Of a stretch of 6,530 bases of DNA, positions 1 through 6,100 are shown one piece after another (positions within the stretch are counted from its first letter, which is position 1; each line of letters opens with the position of its first letter). Origin of the DNA: Planctomycetaceae bacterium. Lineage in GTDB: Bacteria; Planctomycetota; Planctomycetia; Pirellulales; Pirellulaceae. The notes beneath the pieces are model-generated. The model did not search any database and was not told the origin of the DNA. It saw only the letters and a program-made list of their open reading frames with translations. The DNA lies in contig SLEY01000054.1 in NCBI GenBank assembly GCA_007124535.1, forward strand, positions 1-6,530. Reading direction: 5' to 3'. Both the position numbers and the translations under genes were made by a program.

Positions 1-1883
1 AGCATCCCGGAGCCGGGCATGCGACTCATCGACGCGTTCTGGATCCGGGTGCTGCTGCCGCCGCCAAAGTAATTGTGGCGGTCGATGGTCCCCACCTGGT
101 AATCGGAATGCAGGTTGGCATAGTGGCTGAACATGCGGCCGGCGTGCCAGTTGGAGCCGAGGATTTCGCCCTCGTAGCCCGTTTCACGGATCCCCCGGAC
201 AATCCGCTGGTAGGCCTCCACTTGGAGCGCATACAAAAACTCCAGGCTATCCAGCAGCCGCTGGCGGCGGAATTGCTGCGAACCGTCCAGCCGCGCGGGG
301 TCCCAGAACCAGGGGTTCCCCAATGGCAGCAGGTTGTCCCGGTCCAGGTGTTCCGGTTCGCCGTCCGGCGTGGGGACCTCGTCAAAGCTGTCCAAGGCGG
401 CTTCGCCCCAGGCGGCGACCAGACCCGCATGGTCGTCGTAGCGGTCCCGCAGCCATTGGCTGAAATTGCGAGCCGTCCGGCGACGCAGGGTGGGACTGTC
501 CCGCAAAGGATTCATCGAAGTGTAAAACAAGATGCTGGCTTCGTTTACGATCTCGACAAAAGCCACCGCCGGGTCCTCGCCATAGGTCAAACCGGTGTAA
601 GGATTGCGGTGGTTGAGAATATTCTGCAGCTGACGAATGGTCAGATCCTGCAGTTCGGTCGAGTAGAACAGGGTGCTGTTGCCCCCGCCGATTCGCGAAT
701 TGGGACCGTCGAACGATCCGAACTCTTCGGCATAAGGGACCGCGTCCCGATCGTCGGGACCGATGCGGATCGTGCCGAAGGCTTGCGACAGTTTCAGAAA
801 GATTCCGGCTTGCCGAAATTGGGCGTTCTGGTAATCAAAGCGATCCAGTCCTTCCGGATCGAATTGCACGGCGCTGCGTTCGGATTGGATCCCGGCCCAG
901 CCGGGGCCATCGACCCACTTATGATGGCGAACCGCATTGATGCCGAATTTGCGATACAGGGCCGCTCGCCGCTCGGCGATCTCGGCGGAAGGCGCCGCGC
1001 CCGCTCGAAAACACAAGTTCAAGCCCCAGAGCTTGATCGGACGATCGTGGTACCATAACTGGTTGCCCTCGGCCCGGATCCGACCGTGCTTGCCAGCCGG
1101 CGTCTCGAACCAATCCTGCATGCCGATTTCGCTGGGGATGCTCGGGTCGTCATCGGGGGTGAACGGGTACCAGGCCGCCTCGGCCGGTTCCGCAGGCGCC
1201 TGATCCGCGTGAGGATAGAATGTCAGCGGGGCGGGCACATCGATCGTCCAAGCCGCTTCGACGGGCACTTCCGCACGCAGGCGGCGGGCCAGACCGATGC
1301 GAAGGTCCCCGTCACTGGTCACCTCCAGCGGCGGTTCCAGATCCCAAGTGGTCCGGCCTCCCTGCCGATCGATCAGCGTGAAACGGCGCACCGCCTCCCC
1401 CAGGCCTTGCCGGCCCAGCGGCAGGGACACGCTCGTACGGCTGCCGTCCTCCAGCGTCGCTTCGACTCGGCCCTGCGCAAAAGCACGCTCCGATAACTGC
1501 ACGCCCGCCATCAGTAGAGTCAGGTCCGTATCGCGGTCGCTGGTCACCTGAACCTGGAACCGGATCTGCCGCGGTCCGGTCTGCTCGGTGCGGGAGGCGA
1601 TTTCCACACGGGCGCCCGACGAAGCGATCCTCGTTCGCGCATTCGCCAGGCTGACCCCATCCTCCGCTCGAACCTCGCCTCGAAAACCCTGCCAGGCCCA
1701 ACCCGGACCCCAGCCCGCAAAGGTCAGGTCCAGGTACTCCTGATGATCCAACAAAAAGATCGTGGTCTGGGCATTCATCGGCAAAGCGGTGATCGAGGGT
1801 TCCGCCAGTCCGCGAACCGGGATCCCGATCAGAAGCAGAATCGCCAGCAACCGGGTTGAGAGATTTCGGCCAAGCTTCGGCAT
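1..1883 (-). CDS. Secreted clan GH-A glycoside hydrolase (cellulase/GH5-like TIM barrel), 3' end beyond window
   Basis: This is an uninterrupted minus-strand frame of 627 complete codons plus two bases; the C-terminus lies beyond position 1. The start is the ATG at 1883, with AAAGGAG six bases upstream. Residues 1-27 form a Sec signal peptide: basic N-region, hydrophobic LLAILLLIGI, and a likely cut after GLA. Residues 28 to about 240 look like a beta-rich accessory domain. From about residue 277 the pattern fits a clan GH-A barrel: IKLWGLN (283-289), FGINAVRHHKWVDG (313-326), NPYTG followed by DPAVAFVEIVNE with N447-E448 as the predicted acid/base, NWH (578-580) and DRHNY (601-605). The second catalytic glutamate, the nucleophile, should lie further on and is not visible. 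It probably cleaves a polysaccharide or glycoside outside the cytoplasm. The substrate and exact family cannot be told from this part. It lies 57 bases downstream of argG on the same strand. Confidence 0.85.
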   Translation of the reverse strand, partial: MPKLGRNLSTRLLAILLLIGIPVRGLAEPSITALPMNAQTTIFLLDHQEYLDLTFAGWGPGWAWQGFRGEVRAEDGVSLANARTRIASSGARVEIASRTEQTGPRQIRFQVQVTSDRDTDLTLLMAGVQLSERAFAQGRVEATLEDGSRTSVSLPLGRQGLGEAVRRFTLIDRQGGRTTWDLEPPLEVTSDGDLRIGLARRLRAEVPVEAAWTIDVPAPLTFYPHADQAPAEPAEAAWYPFTPDDDPSIPSEIGMQDWFETPAGKHGRIRAEGNQLWYHDRPIKLWGLNLCFRAGAAPSAEIAERRAALYRKFGINAVRHHKWVDGPGWAGIQSERSAVQFDPEGLDRFDYQNAQFRQAGIFLKLSQAFGTIRIGPDDRDAVPYAEEFGSFDGPNSRIGGGNSTLFYSTELQDLTIRQLQNILNHRNPYTGLTYGEDPAVAFVEIVNEASILFYTSMNPLRDSPTLRRRTARNFSQWLRDRYDDHAGLVAAWGEAALDSFDEVPTPDGEPEHLDRDNLLPLGNPWFWDPARLDGSQQFRRQRLLDSLEFLYALQVEAYQRIVRGIRETGYEGEILGSNWHAGRMFSHYANLHSDYQVGTIDRHNYFGGGSSTRIQNASMSRMPGSGM

Positions 1884-1889
1884 CGTTAA

Positions 1890-1896
1890 CTCCTTT
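1890..1896 (-). promoter_or_regulatory. Ribosome binding site of the glycoside hydrolase gene
   Basis: AAAGGAG on the minus strand lies six bases (TTAACG) before the ATG at 1883. It is a near-consensus Shine-Dalgarno and fixes the start of the secreted hydrolase. It also shows that the gene can be translated independently of argG, even if both are on one transcript. Confidence 0.75.
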
Positions 1897-1940
1897 GGAA
1901 AGGGCGCAGGGCGAACACACCACTCGCCGCCACGGCCGGT

Positions 1941-3155
1941 TCAGTAGCTCCGGGGACGGATCTGAGCCTGGACGCGACTGGGCAAGCCTTGTATGCGGAG
2001 AAAGCCTTCCGCGTCGTCTTGGTTGTAGGAACCGCCACCCTCCATCGTGGCAATCCCCTCGTCGTAGAGGCTGTTCGGACTGCGGCGGCTGTGGACCAGC
2101 ATGTTGCCCTTGTACAACTGCAGCATGATCTGCCCCGTCACGCACTGCTGGGCCTGACGGATCAAAGCGAACAGGGCGTCCAGTTTGGGCGTGTACCAAT
2201 AACCGTAGTACACCAACTCCGCCACCTCCGGCGCCAAGCGGTCACGCAGATGGACCAGTTCGCGGTCCAGGGTCAGTTGTTCCAGCAGATGCAGGGCCGT
2301 GTACAGGATCGTCATTCCCGGGGCCTCGTACACGCCCCGGCTCTTCATGCCCACAAAGCGGTTTTCGACCATGTCGATCCGTCCGATCCCGTGACGCCCG
2401 CCGATCTCGTTCAAGCGGTCCACAATCTCGTACGCGCTGCCCGGCTGGCCGTTCACACCCACCGGGACCCCGCTCTCGAAGTCGATCGTCAGCGTCTCCG
2501 TCCGGTCCGGCGCCGCTTGGGGCGAAACGCTCATGCCGAATTCCACCAATTCGACCCCGTTCACCTCCAAGTCCTCCAGCCGACCGGCTTCGTAACTGAT
2601 GTGCAGGCAGTTCTCGTCCGAGCTGTAAGGCTTCGACACGGACGCCTTGACCGGAATGTGCTTCTCTTCGCAGTAAGCAATCATCTCCGTCCGGCCGGGA
2701 AAGCGTTCCCGAAAGCGAGCGAGACGCCAGGGGGCGATCAAACGGATGCGCGGGTCCAACGCGTCGGCGGCCAATTGAAAACGGCACTGGTCGTTGCCCT
2801 TTCCGGTCGCCCCGTGCGCATAAGCTTCGGCGCCCACCTCCCGGGCGACCTGCAGGCACTTCTTGGTGATCAACGGCCGAGCGATCGATGTGCCCAGCAG
2901 GTACACGCCCTCGTATTTCGCTTGCCACTGCAAGACTGGAAAAGCGAAATCGCGGCACAATTCTTCACGCGCATCCACGATCCGGGCACTGGCCGCCCCG
3001 ATATCCCGTGCTTTCTGCAAAATCGCCTCGCGATCTTCGCACGGCTGGCCCAAATCGACGTAGACGGCGTGCACATCGTAGCCCTCGTCCATCAGCCAGC
3101 CAAGGATGACCGAAGTATCCAGACCGCCGGAATAGGCAAGCACGCAACCAGGCAT
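1941..3155 (-). CDS. argG: Argininosuccinate synthase
   Basis: This cytoplasmic enzyme joins citrulline and aspartate using ATP (giving AMP and PPi) to form argininosuccinate, the step before ArgH in arginine synthesis. The 404-aa product matches the short bacterial ArgG form of about 400 aa. Visible motifs are the N-type ATP-pyrophosphatase loop AYSGGLDTSV (7-16), HGATGKGNDQ (114-123), SYEAGRLED near 187-195, GIGRIDMVENRFVGMKSRG (256-274) and the late GSYNQDDAEGF (375-385). No key segment is missing and there is no frame break. I chose ATG 3155 because it gives the family's usual N-terminus and has AGAGGA seven bases upstream. The frame stays open upstream to 3389, but that extension runs through spacer and hairpins and is not ArgG-like. 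The gene is the first of a likely two-gene unit with the downstream glycoside hydrolase. No arginine-responsive site was recognised. Confidence 0.97.
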   Translation of the reverse strand: MPGCVLAYSGGLDTSVILGWLMDEGYDVHAVYVDLGQPCEDREAILQKARDIGAASARIVDAREELCRDFAFPVLQWQAKYEGVYLLGTSIARPLITKKCLQVAREVGAEAYAHGATGKGNDQCRFQLAADALDPRIRLIAPWRLARFRERFPGRTEMIAYCEEKHIPVKASVSKPYSSDENCLHISYEAGRLEDLEVNGVELVEFGMSVSPQAAPDRTETLTIDFESGVPVGVNGQPGSAYEIVDRLNEIGGRHGIGRIDMVENRFVGMKSRGVYEAPGMTILYTALHLLEQLTLDRELVHLRDRLAPEVAELVYYGYWYTPKLDALFALIRQAQQCVTGQIMLQLYKGNMLVHSRRSPNSLYDEGIATMEGGGSYNQDDAEGFLRIQGLPSRVQAQIRPRSY

Positions 3156-3162
3156 AATAGTT

Positions 3163-3169
3163 TCCTCTT
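3163..3169 (-). promoter_or_regulatory. Ribosome binding site of argG
   Basis: AAGAGGA on the minus strand lies seven bases before ATG 3155. It decides between the 404-aa start and the much longer open frame beginning at 3389. Confidence 0.65.
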
Positions 3170-3252
3170 GTGGGTGGTTTTGTCGGGGGGGGTTGGCAAA
3201 TCGCGGCACCTGGCCGGGATACCGAAAGAACCGCGTCCGACCAAGCTGCCTT

Positions 3253-3281
3253 ATTTTGATGGTCGCGGCCGATGAGTTCAA
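3253..3281 (-). promoter_or_regulatory. Weak promoter candidate for argG
   Basis: On the minus strand TTGAAC (3281-3276) is followed after 17 bases by CAAAAT (3258-3253), about 100 bases upstream of the argG start. The elements match sigma70 only moderately and planctomycete promoters are poorly defined. This is a candidate only; I saw nothing better close to argG. Confidence 0.2.
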
Positions 3282-3308
3282 GGCCCGCGGGGCGTCAAGA
3301 AACGCGAA

Positions 3309-3340
3309 CGGGGCGAGTTCCCTTGCGGCAACTCGCCCCG
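3309..3340. repeat. Perfect hairpin, 11-bp arms
   Basis: CGGGGCGAGTT (3309-3319) and AACTCGCCCCG (3330-3340) are perfect inverted copies around a 10-base loop. It lies about 155 bases upstream of argG. There is no U tract on either side, so it is not a standard intrinsic terminator. A dispersed intergenic palindrome or a leader structure in the argG transcript are both possible. Confidence 0.6.
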
Positions 3341-3359
3341 CTCGGTGAATCCCTGGCGC

Positions 3360-3383
3360 CGGAGCGGCTTGAGAGCCGCTCCG
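3360..3383. repeat. Perfect hairpin, 10-bp arms with TGAG loop
   Basis: CGGAGCGGCT (3360-3369) and AGCCGCTCCG (3374-3383) pair perfectly around TGAG. It begins 20 bases after the previous hairpin, making a tandem pair of strong GC-rich stems. No poly-T follows in either direction. It looks like a REP-type extragenic palindrome, although copy number cannot be judged from one window. Confidence 0.6.
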
Positions 3384-3542
3384 ACGCACAGTTCAAGCTC
3401 CACTGTGAAGCGCTGGGGGCTACAGTTGACCCAGAAACCGCAACCCGTTCGCGTAATGCTTCGACCCAGGAGGGAGGGCTGCACCACCAATCCCGCAGAT
3501 GGCAGCACAAACAGTGAAGCCTCGGTTTTTTCCGTCGTTCGC

Positions 3543-3588
3543 CGCGGGGTGACCAACGCTGCTGTGTGGGCCAGCGATCACCACCGCG
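3543..3588. repeat. Imperfect long hairpin
   Basis: Three stem blocks can pair around the loop between 3561 and 3572: CGCGG (3543-3547) with CCGCG (3584-3588), GGTGA (3548-3552) with TCACC (3578-3582), and CGCTG (3557-3561) with CAGCG (3572-3576). They are separated by small bulges. It has the look of a degraded extragenic palindrome or a structured RNA element. It shows no integron attC core (GTTRRRY) that I can see. Confidence 0.35.
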
Positions 3589-3785
3589 ACGTTCATTCTG
3601 AGGCCGTAAATACCGATTCGATCCGGTCGGCACAAGGCCAATCCTCCGAAAAACGACACTTTTCTTCCCCCGCCGCACCGCCACCCAATCGCTCCTCGGT
3701 CACCCGGCCTCACGTCGGCCGGTACCTCGCTACCCGCACGTCATCCGCCCCACCCGGCTGGAAGCGAAGCCAAGAGCGCCTCCCG

Positions 3786-3835
3786 CCCAACACCCCCAAC
3801 GCTACCCCAACCCCAAAAAACGCCCCTCCAACCCC
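3786..3835 (-). other. G-quadruplex-prone G-rich tract (minus strand)
   Basis: Read on the minus strand, the runs are GGGG (3835-3832), GGGG (3826-3823), GGGG (3814-3811), GGGG (3808-3805), GGGGG (3797-3793) and GGG (3788-3786). The last four are separated by loops of 2, 7 and 4 bases, which satisfies the usual G3+N1-7 rule. From 3781 to 3850 the plus strand has about four G and four T in 70 bases. Folding in the cell is not shown. Confidence 0.4.
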
Positions 3836-3842
3836 AACTCCG

Positions 3843-3939
3843 AACCAAACGGGGAAACCAAACGCGGCCACCCATCCTTGGGGAACCAAACGGTGGCACC
3901 CATCCTTGGACGAACCAAACGGGGACACCCATCCTTCGG
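3843..3939. repeat. Short direct-repeat array, unit about 28-29 bases
   Basis: Three units begin at 3856, 3884 and 3913. Each starts with AACCAAACG and carries ACCCATCCTT 14 bases into the unit, with a variable 5-base middle. A truncated fourth unit, AACCAAACGGGGA, sits at 3843-3855. The units abut without unique spacers, so this is not a CRISPR array. Similar short elements are, to my recollection, common between genes in planctomycetes; that link is not provable here. Confidence 0.6.
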
Positions 3940-4084
3940 TCTACGCTAGAGCCTCTTCCATATCAGACGTGACGAACCGCCGAAGCCCACACGGCGACAG
4001 GCATGTCGTGATGCCAACTGCACATTTTAGGTGGTCCGGATTACACTAAAACAACGGTATCGGTTGACTTCAATAGCTGGGTAT

Positions 4085-4109
4085 CCCCGTTTTCACCCTC
4101 CCCGTTTTC
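4085..4109. repeat. Tandem pair of CCCCGTTTTC
   Basis: The 10-mer CCCCGTTTTC occurs at 4085-4094 and 4100-4109, a spacing of 15 bases, just upstream of the 9-bp-arm palindrome at 4119-4138. It shares the CCCCGTTT/AAACGGGG word with the array at 3843-3939, in opposite orientation. This suggests a related dispersed repeat family rather than a gene. Confidence 0.4.
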
Positions 4110-4118
4110 CCCCAGCGC

Positions 4119-4138
4119 GAACGGAATGAATTCCGTTC
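4119..4138. repeat. Perfect palindrome, 9-bp arms with 2-base centre
   Basis: GAACGGAAT (4119-4127) and ATTCCGTTC (4130-4138) form a near-contiguous palindrome ending six bases before the -35 element of the predicted promoter for the 4242 gene. It could be an operator for a dimeric regulator, or another member of the extragenic palindromes in this spacer. The sequence does not decide between them. Confidence 0.5.
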
Positions 4139-4144
4139 TACGAT

Positions 4145-4173
4145 GAGACAGTTCTGACCGCGGGCGGTATAAT
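4145..4173 (+). promoter_or_regulatory. Sigma70-like promoter for the 4242 gene
   Basis: GAGACA (4145-4150, four of six to TTGACA) is followed by a 17-base spacer and a perfect TATAAT (4168-4173). Transcription would start near 4180, giving a leader of about 60 bases before ATG 4242. It is the best promoter match I saw in the window and supports the downstream small gene being real. Confidence 0.5.
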
Positions 4174-4217
4174 TACATCGTTCTGTTGCTAGACCGAGCT
4201 ACCCGCTACTGCCGATG

Positions 4218-4238
4218 TCACACATGTACGCTGTGTGA
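4218..4238. promoter_or_regulatory. 7-7-7 inverted repeat abutting the start codon
   Basis: TCACACA (4218-4224) and TGTGTGA (4232-4238) are perfect inverted arms around seven bases, ending three bases before ATG 4242. In RNA the hairpin would occupy the ribosome-binding region, which has no clear Shine-Dalgarno. As DNA it could be an operator within the leader. The arms face opposite to the CRP consensus, so CRP is not implied. Confidence 0.4.
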
Positions 4239-4241
4239 AAG

Positions 4242-4718
4242 ATGCGCACGACCATGATTCGCGACTGGTACGATAACCGCCTCCGTCCCTGCGTCACGTT
4301 CGCACGGGCAATGCTCCGGGTTCATTCCGACTTCAGGCCCATAGGTAAATCCATTGCCAGCCCAAGCGGAATGCTGTGCATCGTGCCGATGGCCAATGTC
4401 AGCTATTCGCAGCCAGGAAGCGGACGCCTAGTGACATTCGATGTGCGCAACGCAAGGGATGAATTTGTTCATCACGTACAAACGGAGATCCCTGCGATCG
4501 GCAAGTGGGCCATCGGGTGGTATGATGACGCGACGGTGTTCGTGCGAAGCTCCGCAGCCAACCCCGAAGCTTTTGCCGTGGGCACGTCCAGCATGGTGTA
4601 CAGACTGCCCGACCCATACGACGACGATTTGCTAACTGCGATCGAATCGTTACCACTTCCGACAACGAACGTGAAACCGACGTTGGCTAGGTGCGAGAGC
4701 AACAGAACCAAGCGGTGA
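4242..4718 (+). CDS. Hypothetical protein, 158 aa, family not recognised
   Basis: I do not recognise this protein. It is 158 aa with no signal peptide or membrane segment. The N-terminus is basic (MRTTMIRDWYDNRLRP). The middle alternates short hydrophobic strands and turns: SPSGMLCIVP (39 on), GRLVTFDVRNARDE (61-74), then KWAIGWYDDATVFVRSS (88-104). This resembles one or two beta-propeller blades or a beta-sheet domain, with a 'PsG...fDv...W.dd' rhythm. An acidic DPYDDD (124-129) precedes a short tail. Support for expression is an upstream TATAAT promoter and a hairpin at the start codon. No good Shine-Dalgarno is seen, so leadered but atypical initiation is possible. Codon use looks less GC-biased than in argG. 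It stands alone between two long spacers. It could be a lone accessory gene or a fragment of a larger sensor protein. Confidence 0.55.
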   Translation: MRTTMIRDWYDNRLRPCVTFARAMLRVHSDFRPIGKSIASPSGMLCIVPMANVSYSQPGSGRLVTFDVRNARDEFVHHVQTEIPAIGKWAIGWYDDATVFVRSSAANPEAFAVGTSSMVYRLPDPYDDDLLTAIESLPLPTTNVKPTLARCESNRTKR

Positions 4719-5166
4719 ACGGGAGCCGCCGATGACGCGGGTTTTGGAATCATAGTTCTTTGGCGGCGGCCTCGTTACCGCAGTCGTTCTGCCCAAAAAC
4801 CACCCTGTCAGCTAGGTCGATTCATGCCAAGGTGGCAAAAAGGCGTCGGGACTGGCTGATCTGCGGGCTGTTCTGCCAATAAAATGTCCCAATCAGGGTA
4901 TTCGAACACCTCCGAGGAACTGTTCGTCTAAGATGATTTCGGGTACGGTCGGACGATTTTTGGTCCCCGAGTCGCCAATTTTCGGTACACGACCTGTCGA
5001 ATTCGGGTACGCAGATCCGCGTTTCGGGTCCATTTTCGGCCGGAATCGGGACCCGTTTTCTGGCATTCAGGTGGCGACAAACGCCTTGTGTGCCGGCCTG
5101 GCTCACTGACCACGAATTGACGCGTGCCATGCCCGGCCTTCACAGGACACCCCGCTTTGGGGTTGC
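4719..5166. other. Non-coding spacer before the TIR gene
   Basis: I find no supported gene here. Minus-strand open frames (for example 4822-5130 and 4928-5143) lack a start signal and known motifs. The stretch holds the degenerate 21-base repeat (4938-5064), a 7-bp inverted pair CGGGTCC/GGACCCG (5025-5031 and 5049-5055), and ACCCC/GGGGT arms at 5149-5163 just before the TIR promoter candidate. No clear terminator follows the 4242 gene. Confidence 0.45.
4938..5064. repeat. Degenerate repeat with about 21-base period
   Basis: TTCGGGTACG occurs exactly at 4938 and 5002. Related words sit at 4960 (TTGGTCC), 4981 (TTCGGTAC), 5023 (TTCGGGTCC) and 5044 (AATCGGGACC). The starts are thus 22, 21, 21, 21 and 21 bases apart. 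Flanking bases within units are not conserved. The spacing is two helical turns, or seven codons, but no coding frame with a matching peptide repeat was evident. Confidence 0.4.
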
Positions 5167-5195
5167 TTGACAGCGTGGTCGAGCCCGCTTAGTTT
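5167..5195 (+). promoter_or_regulatory. Promoter candidate for the TIR gene
   Basis: A perfect TTGACA (5167-5172) is followed by a 17-base spacer and TAGTTT (5190-5195), a weak -10. Transcription would start near 5202, leaving about 68 bases before the preferred start at 5270 and about 23 before the alternative ATG at 5225. The position fits, but the weak -10 limits confidence. Confidence 0.35.
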
Positions 5196-5269
5196 GGCGG
5201 CTTGCGGGATACCCTGCTGTTTGTATGTCCCACTCTAATTTAGGGGTCCAGTTTCTAAGGTCCGATCGC

Positions 5270-6100
5270 ATGCCGCCTTCCGATAACGCATCCACTGAAC
5301 TGTCTGCCTCCGGGTCCGAGGCTGAATTTGACGTGTTCTTGTCGCACAACCGCCGGGACAAACCCCTGGTTCGCGAGCTGTACAAGACGCTGATCGCGTA
5401 TGACTTGCGACCGTGGCTGGATGAAGAGGAGTTGGTACCAGGCCGTCCGTGGCAGGACGCGTTGGAGCAGATCATCGCGACCACCAAGACGGCTGCGGTT
5501 CTGTACGGCCCTGCCGGACTGGGGCCGTGGGAAGAGCCGGAGATGCGGGCCTGCTTGGCGGAGTTTGTCCGTCGCAAGCTGCCTGTGATTCCCGTGCTCT
5601 TGCCCGGCGCACCCGAGAAACCGGATTTGCCTCTTTTTCTGCAGGCGTTCACCTGGGTGGACCTCCGTGATGGCTTGACGGACGAGGGGATCGGGAAACT
5701 GGTTTGGGGGATCACGGGTGAGAAGCCCGAGGCGCTACCGCCCAAGAAGATCGCTCCGGCCACTGCAGGCCCGTTCGCCGCGGGCTTGCGGACGCGGTAT
5801 GGGCAGCGGGTCGGTCACAAGTGGGACAGGACGGGGTGTACTGGCGGAATCGGACGCTGCAGGAGTTCTTCACGGCCTACTGGCTGGCTCAGTTTTGCCA
5901 GGATCGGGATGTCGCGCAGTGGGGTCAGCGATTGTATTGCGCTGACCGTCCGGAGACGGAGGCGTACTACTGGGTCTGGCGTTTTTTGTGCGAGATGCCC
6001 GACGCAGCACGCAACCCTCGCCGCTGGTCCAAGGCGATCGAACCGATGTTCCGTCCGGGCGACGGCACGGTTTCGGGCACCTGCCGCAGCAGTGAAATGA
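5270..6100 (+). CDS. TIR-domain protein, truncated from a TIR-STAND-FGE protein
   Basis: As it reads now, the frame gives 276 aa from ATG 5270. An in-frame ATG at 5225 would add 15 residues but has no ribosome site; AAGG lies nine bases before 5270. Residues 19 to about 135 are a bacterial TIR domain: EFDVFLSHNRRDK (19-31), PWLDEEELVPG (48-58), GLGPWEEPEM (83-92), LPVIPVLLPG (104-113) and FTWVDLR (127-133). By alignment to SARM1, where E642 lies in DVEKL, E53 of DEEEL is the predicted NADase glutamate. Such domains cleave NAD+ or signal in phage defence. After about residue 165 the frame departs from family sequence and becomes a basic, low-complexity tail, while STAND/FGE sequence continues in another frame. 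The product would therefore be a TIR without its NTPase switch or sensor. TIR identity is secure; present function is doubtful. Confidence 0.8.
   Translation: MPPSDNASTELSASGSEAEFDVFLSHNRRDKPLVRELYKTLIAYDLRPWLDEEELVPGRPWQDALEQIIATTKTAAVLYGPAGLGPWEEPEMRACLAEFVRRKLPVIPVLLPGAPEKPDLPLFLQAFTWVDLRDGLTDEGIGKLVWGITGEKPEALPPKKIAPATAGPFAAGLRTRYGQRVGHKWDRTGCTGGIGRCRSSSRPTGWLSFARIGMSRSGVSDCIALTVRRRRRTTGSGVFCARCPTQHATLAAGPRRSNRCSVRATARFRAPAAAVK

Larger units (their letters stand above)
3384..3842. other. Non-coding spacer
   Basis: No convincing gene is present. Open frames on both strands (for example 3420-3713 minus and the plus frame through 3345-4049) have no ribosome binding site, no family motifs, and compositions driven by repeats. 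The stretch contains an imperfect hairpin (3543-3588) and a tract very poor in G and T on the plus strand (3781-3850). I see no tRNA, recognisable mobile-element gene or terminator. Confidence 0.5.

Noticed and set aside
75..1058. Plus-strand open frame of 327 codons
   Set aside because: It is antisense to the glycoside hydrolase, which has a signal peptide and GH-A motifs in the opposite frame.
1312..2199. Minus-strand open frame of 295 codons spanning the argG/hydrolase boundary
   Set aside because: It overlaps both real genes in another frame and has no domain pattern of its own.
1989..3275. Plus-strand open frame of 428 codons
   Set aside because: It lies wholly antisense to argG, whose motifs are unmistakable. 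It is rich in Val, Gln and His as expected of a shadow frame, and has no ribosome site.
3156..3389. Extended argG start giving 482 codons
   Set aside because: The extra residues translate hairpins and spacer. The 404-aa start has a Shine-Dalgarno and the standard ArgG N-terminus.
3278..3713. Overlapping minus-strand open frames upstream of argG
   Set aside because: They translate palindromic spacer in several frames at once, with no family signal.
3843..3939. CRISPR array
   Set aside because: The units abut with no 30-40 base unique spacers, and no cas gene is present.
3345..4049. Plus-strand open frame of 234 codons, Pro/Thr/Asn-rich
   Set aside because: Its composition comes from the A/C-rich tract and the direct repeats. 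It has no ribosome site and no motif, and it begins inside a hairpin.
4719..4770. Intrinsic terminator after the 158-aa gene
   Set aside because: GCCGCC and GGCGGC arms can pair, but they are about 30 bases apart and have no U tract.
4822..5143. Two minus-strand open frames in the spacer before the TIR gene
   Set aside because: They overlap each other, have no start signals and no recognised similarity. They run through the 21-base repeat without a clear peptide repeat.
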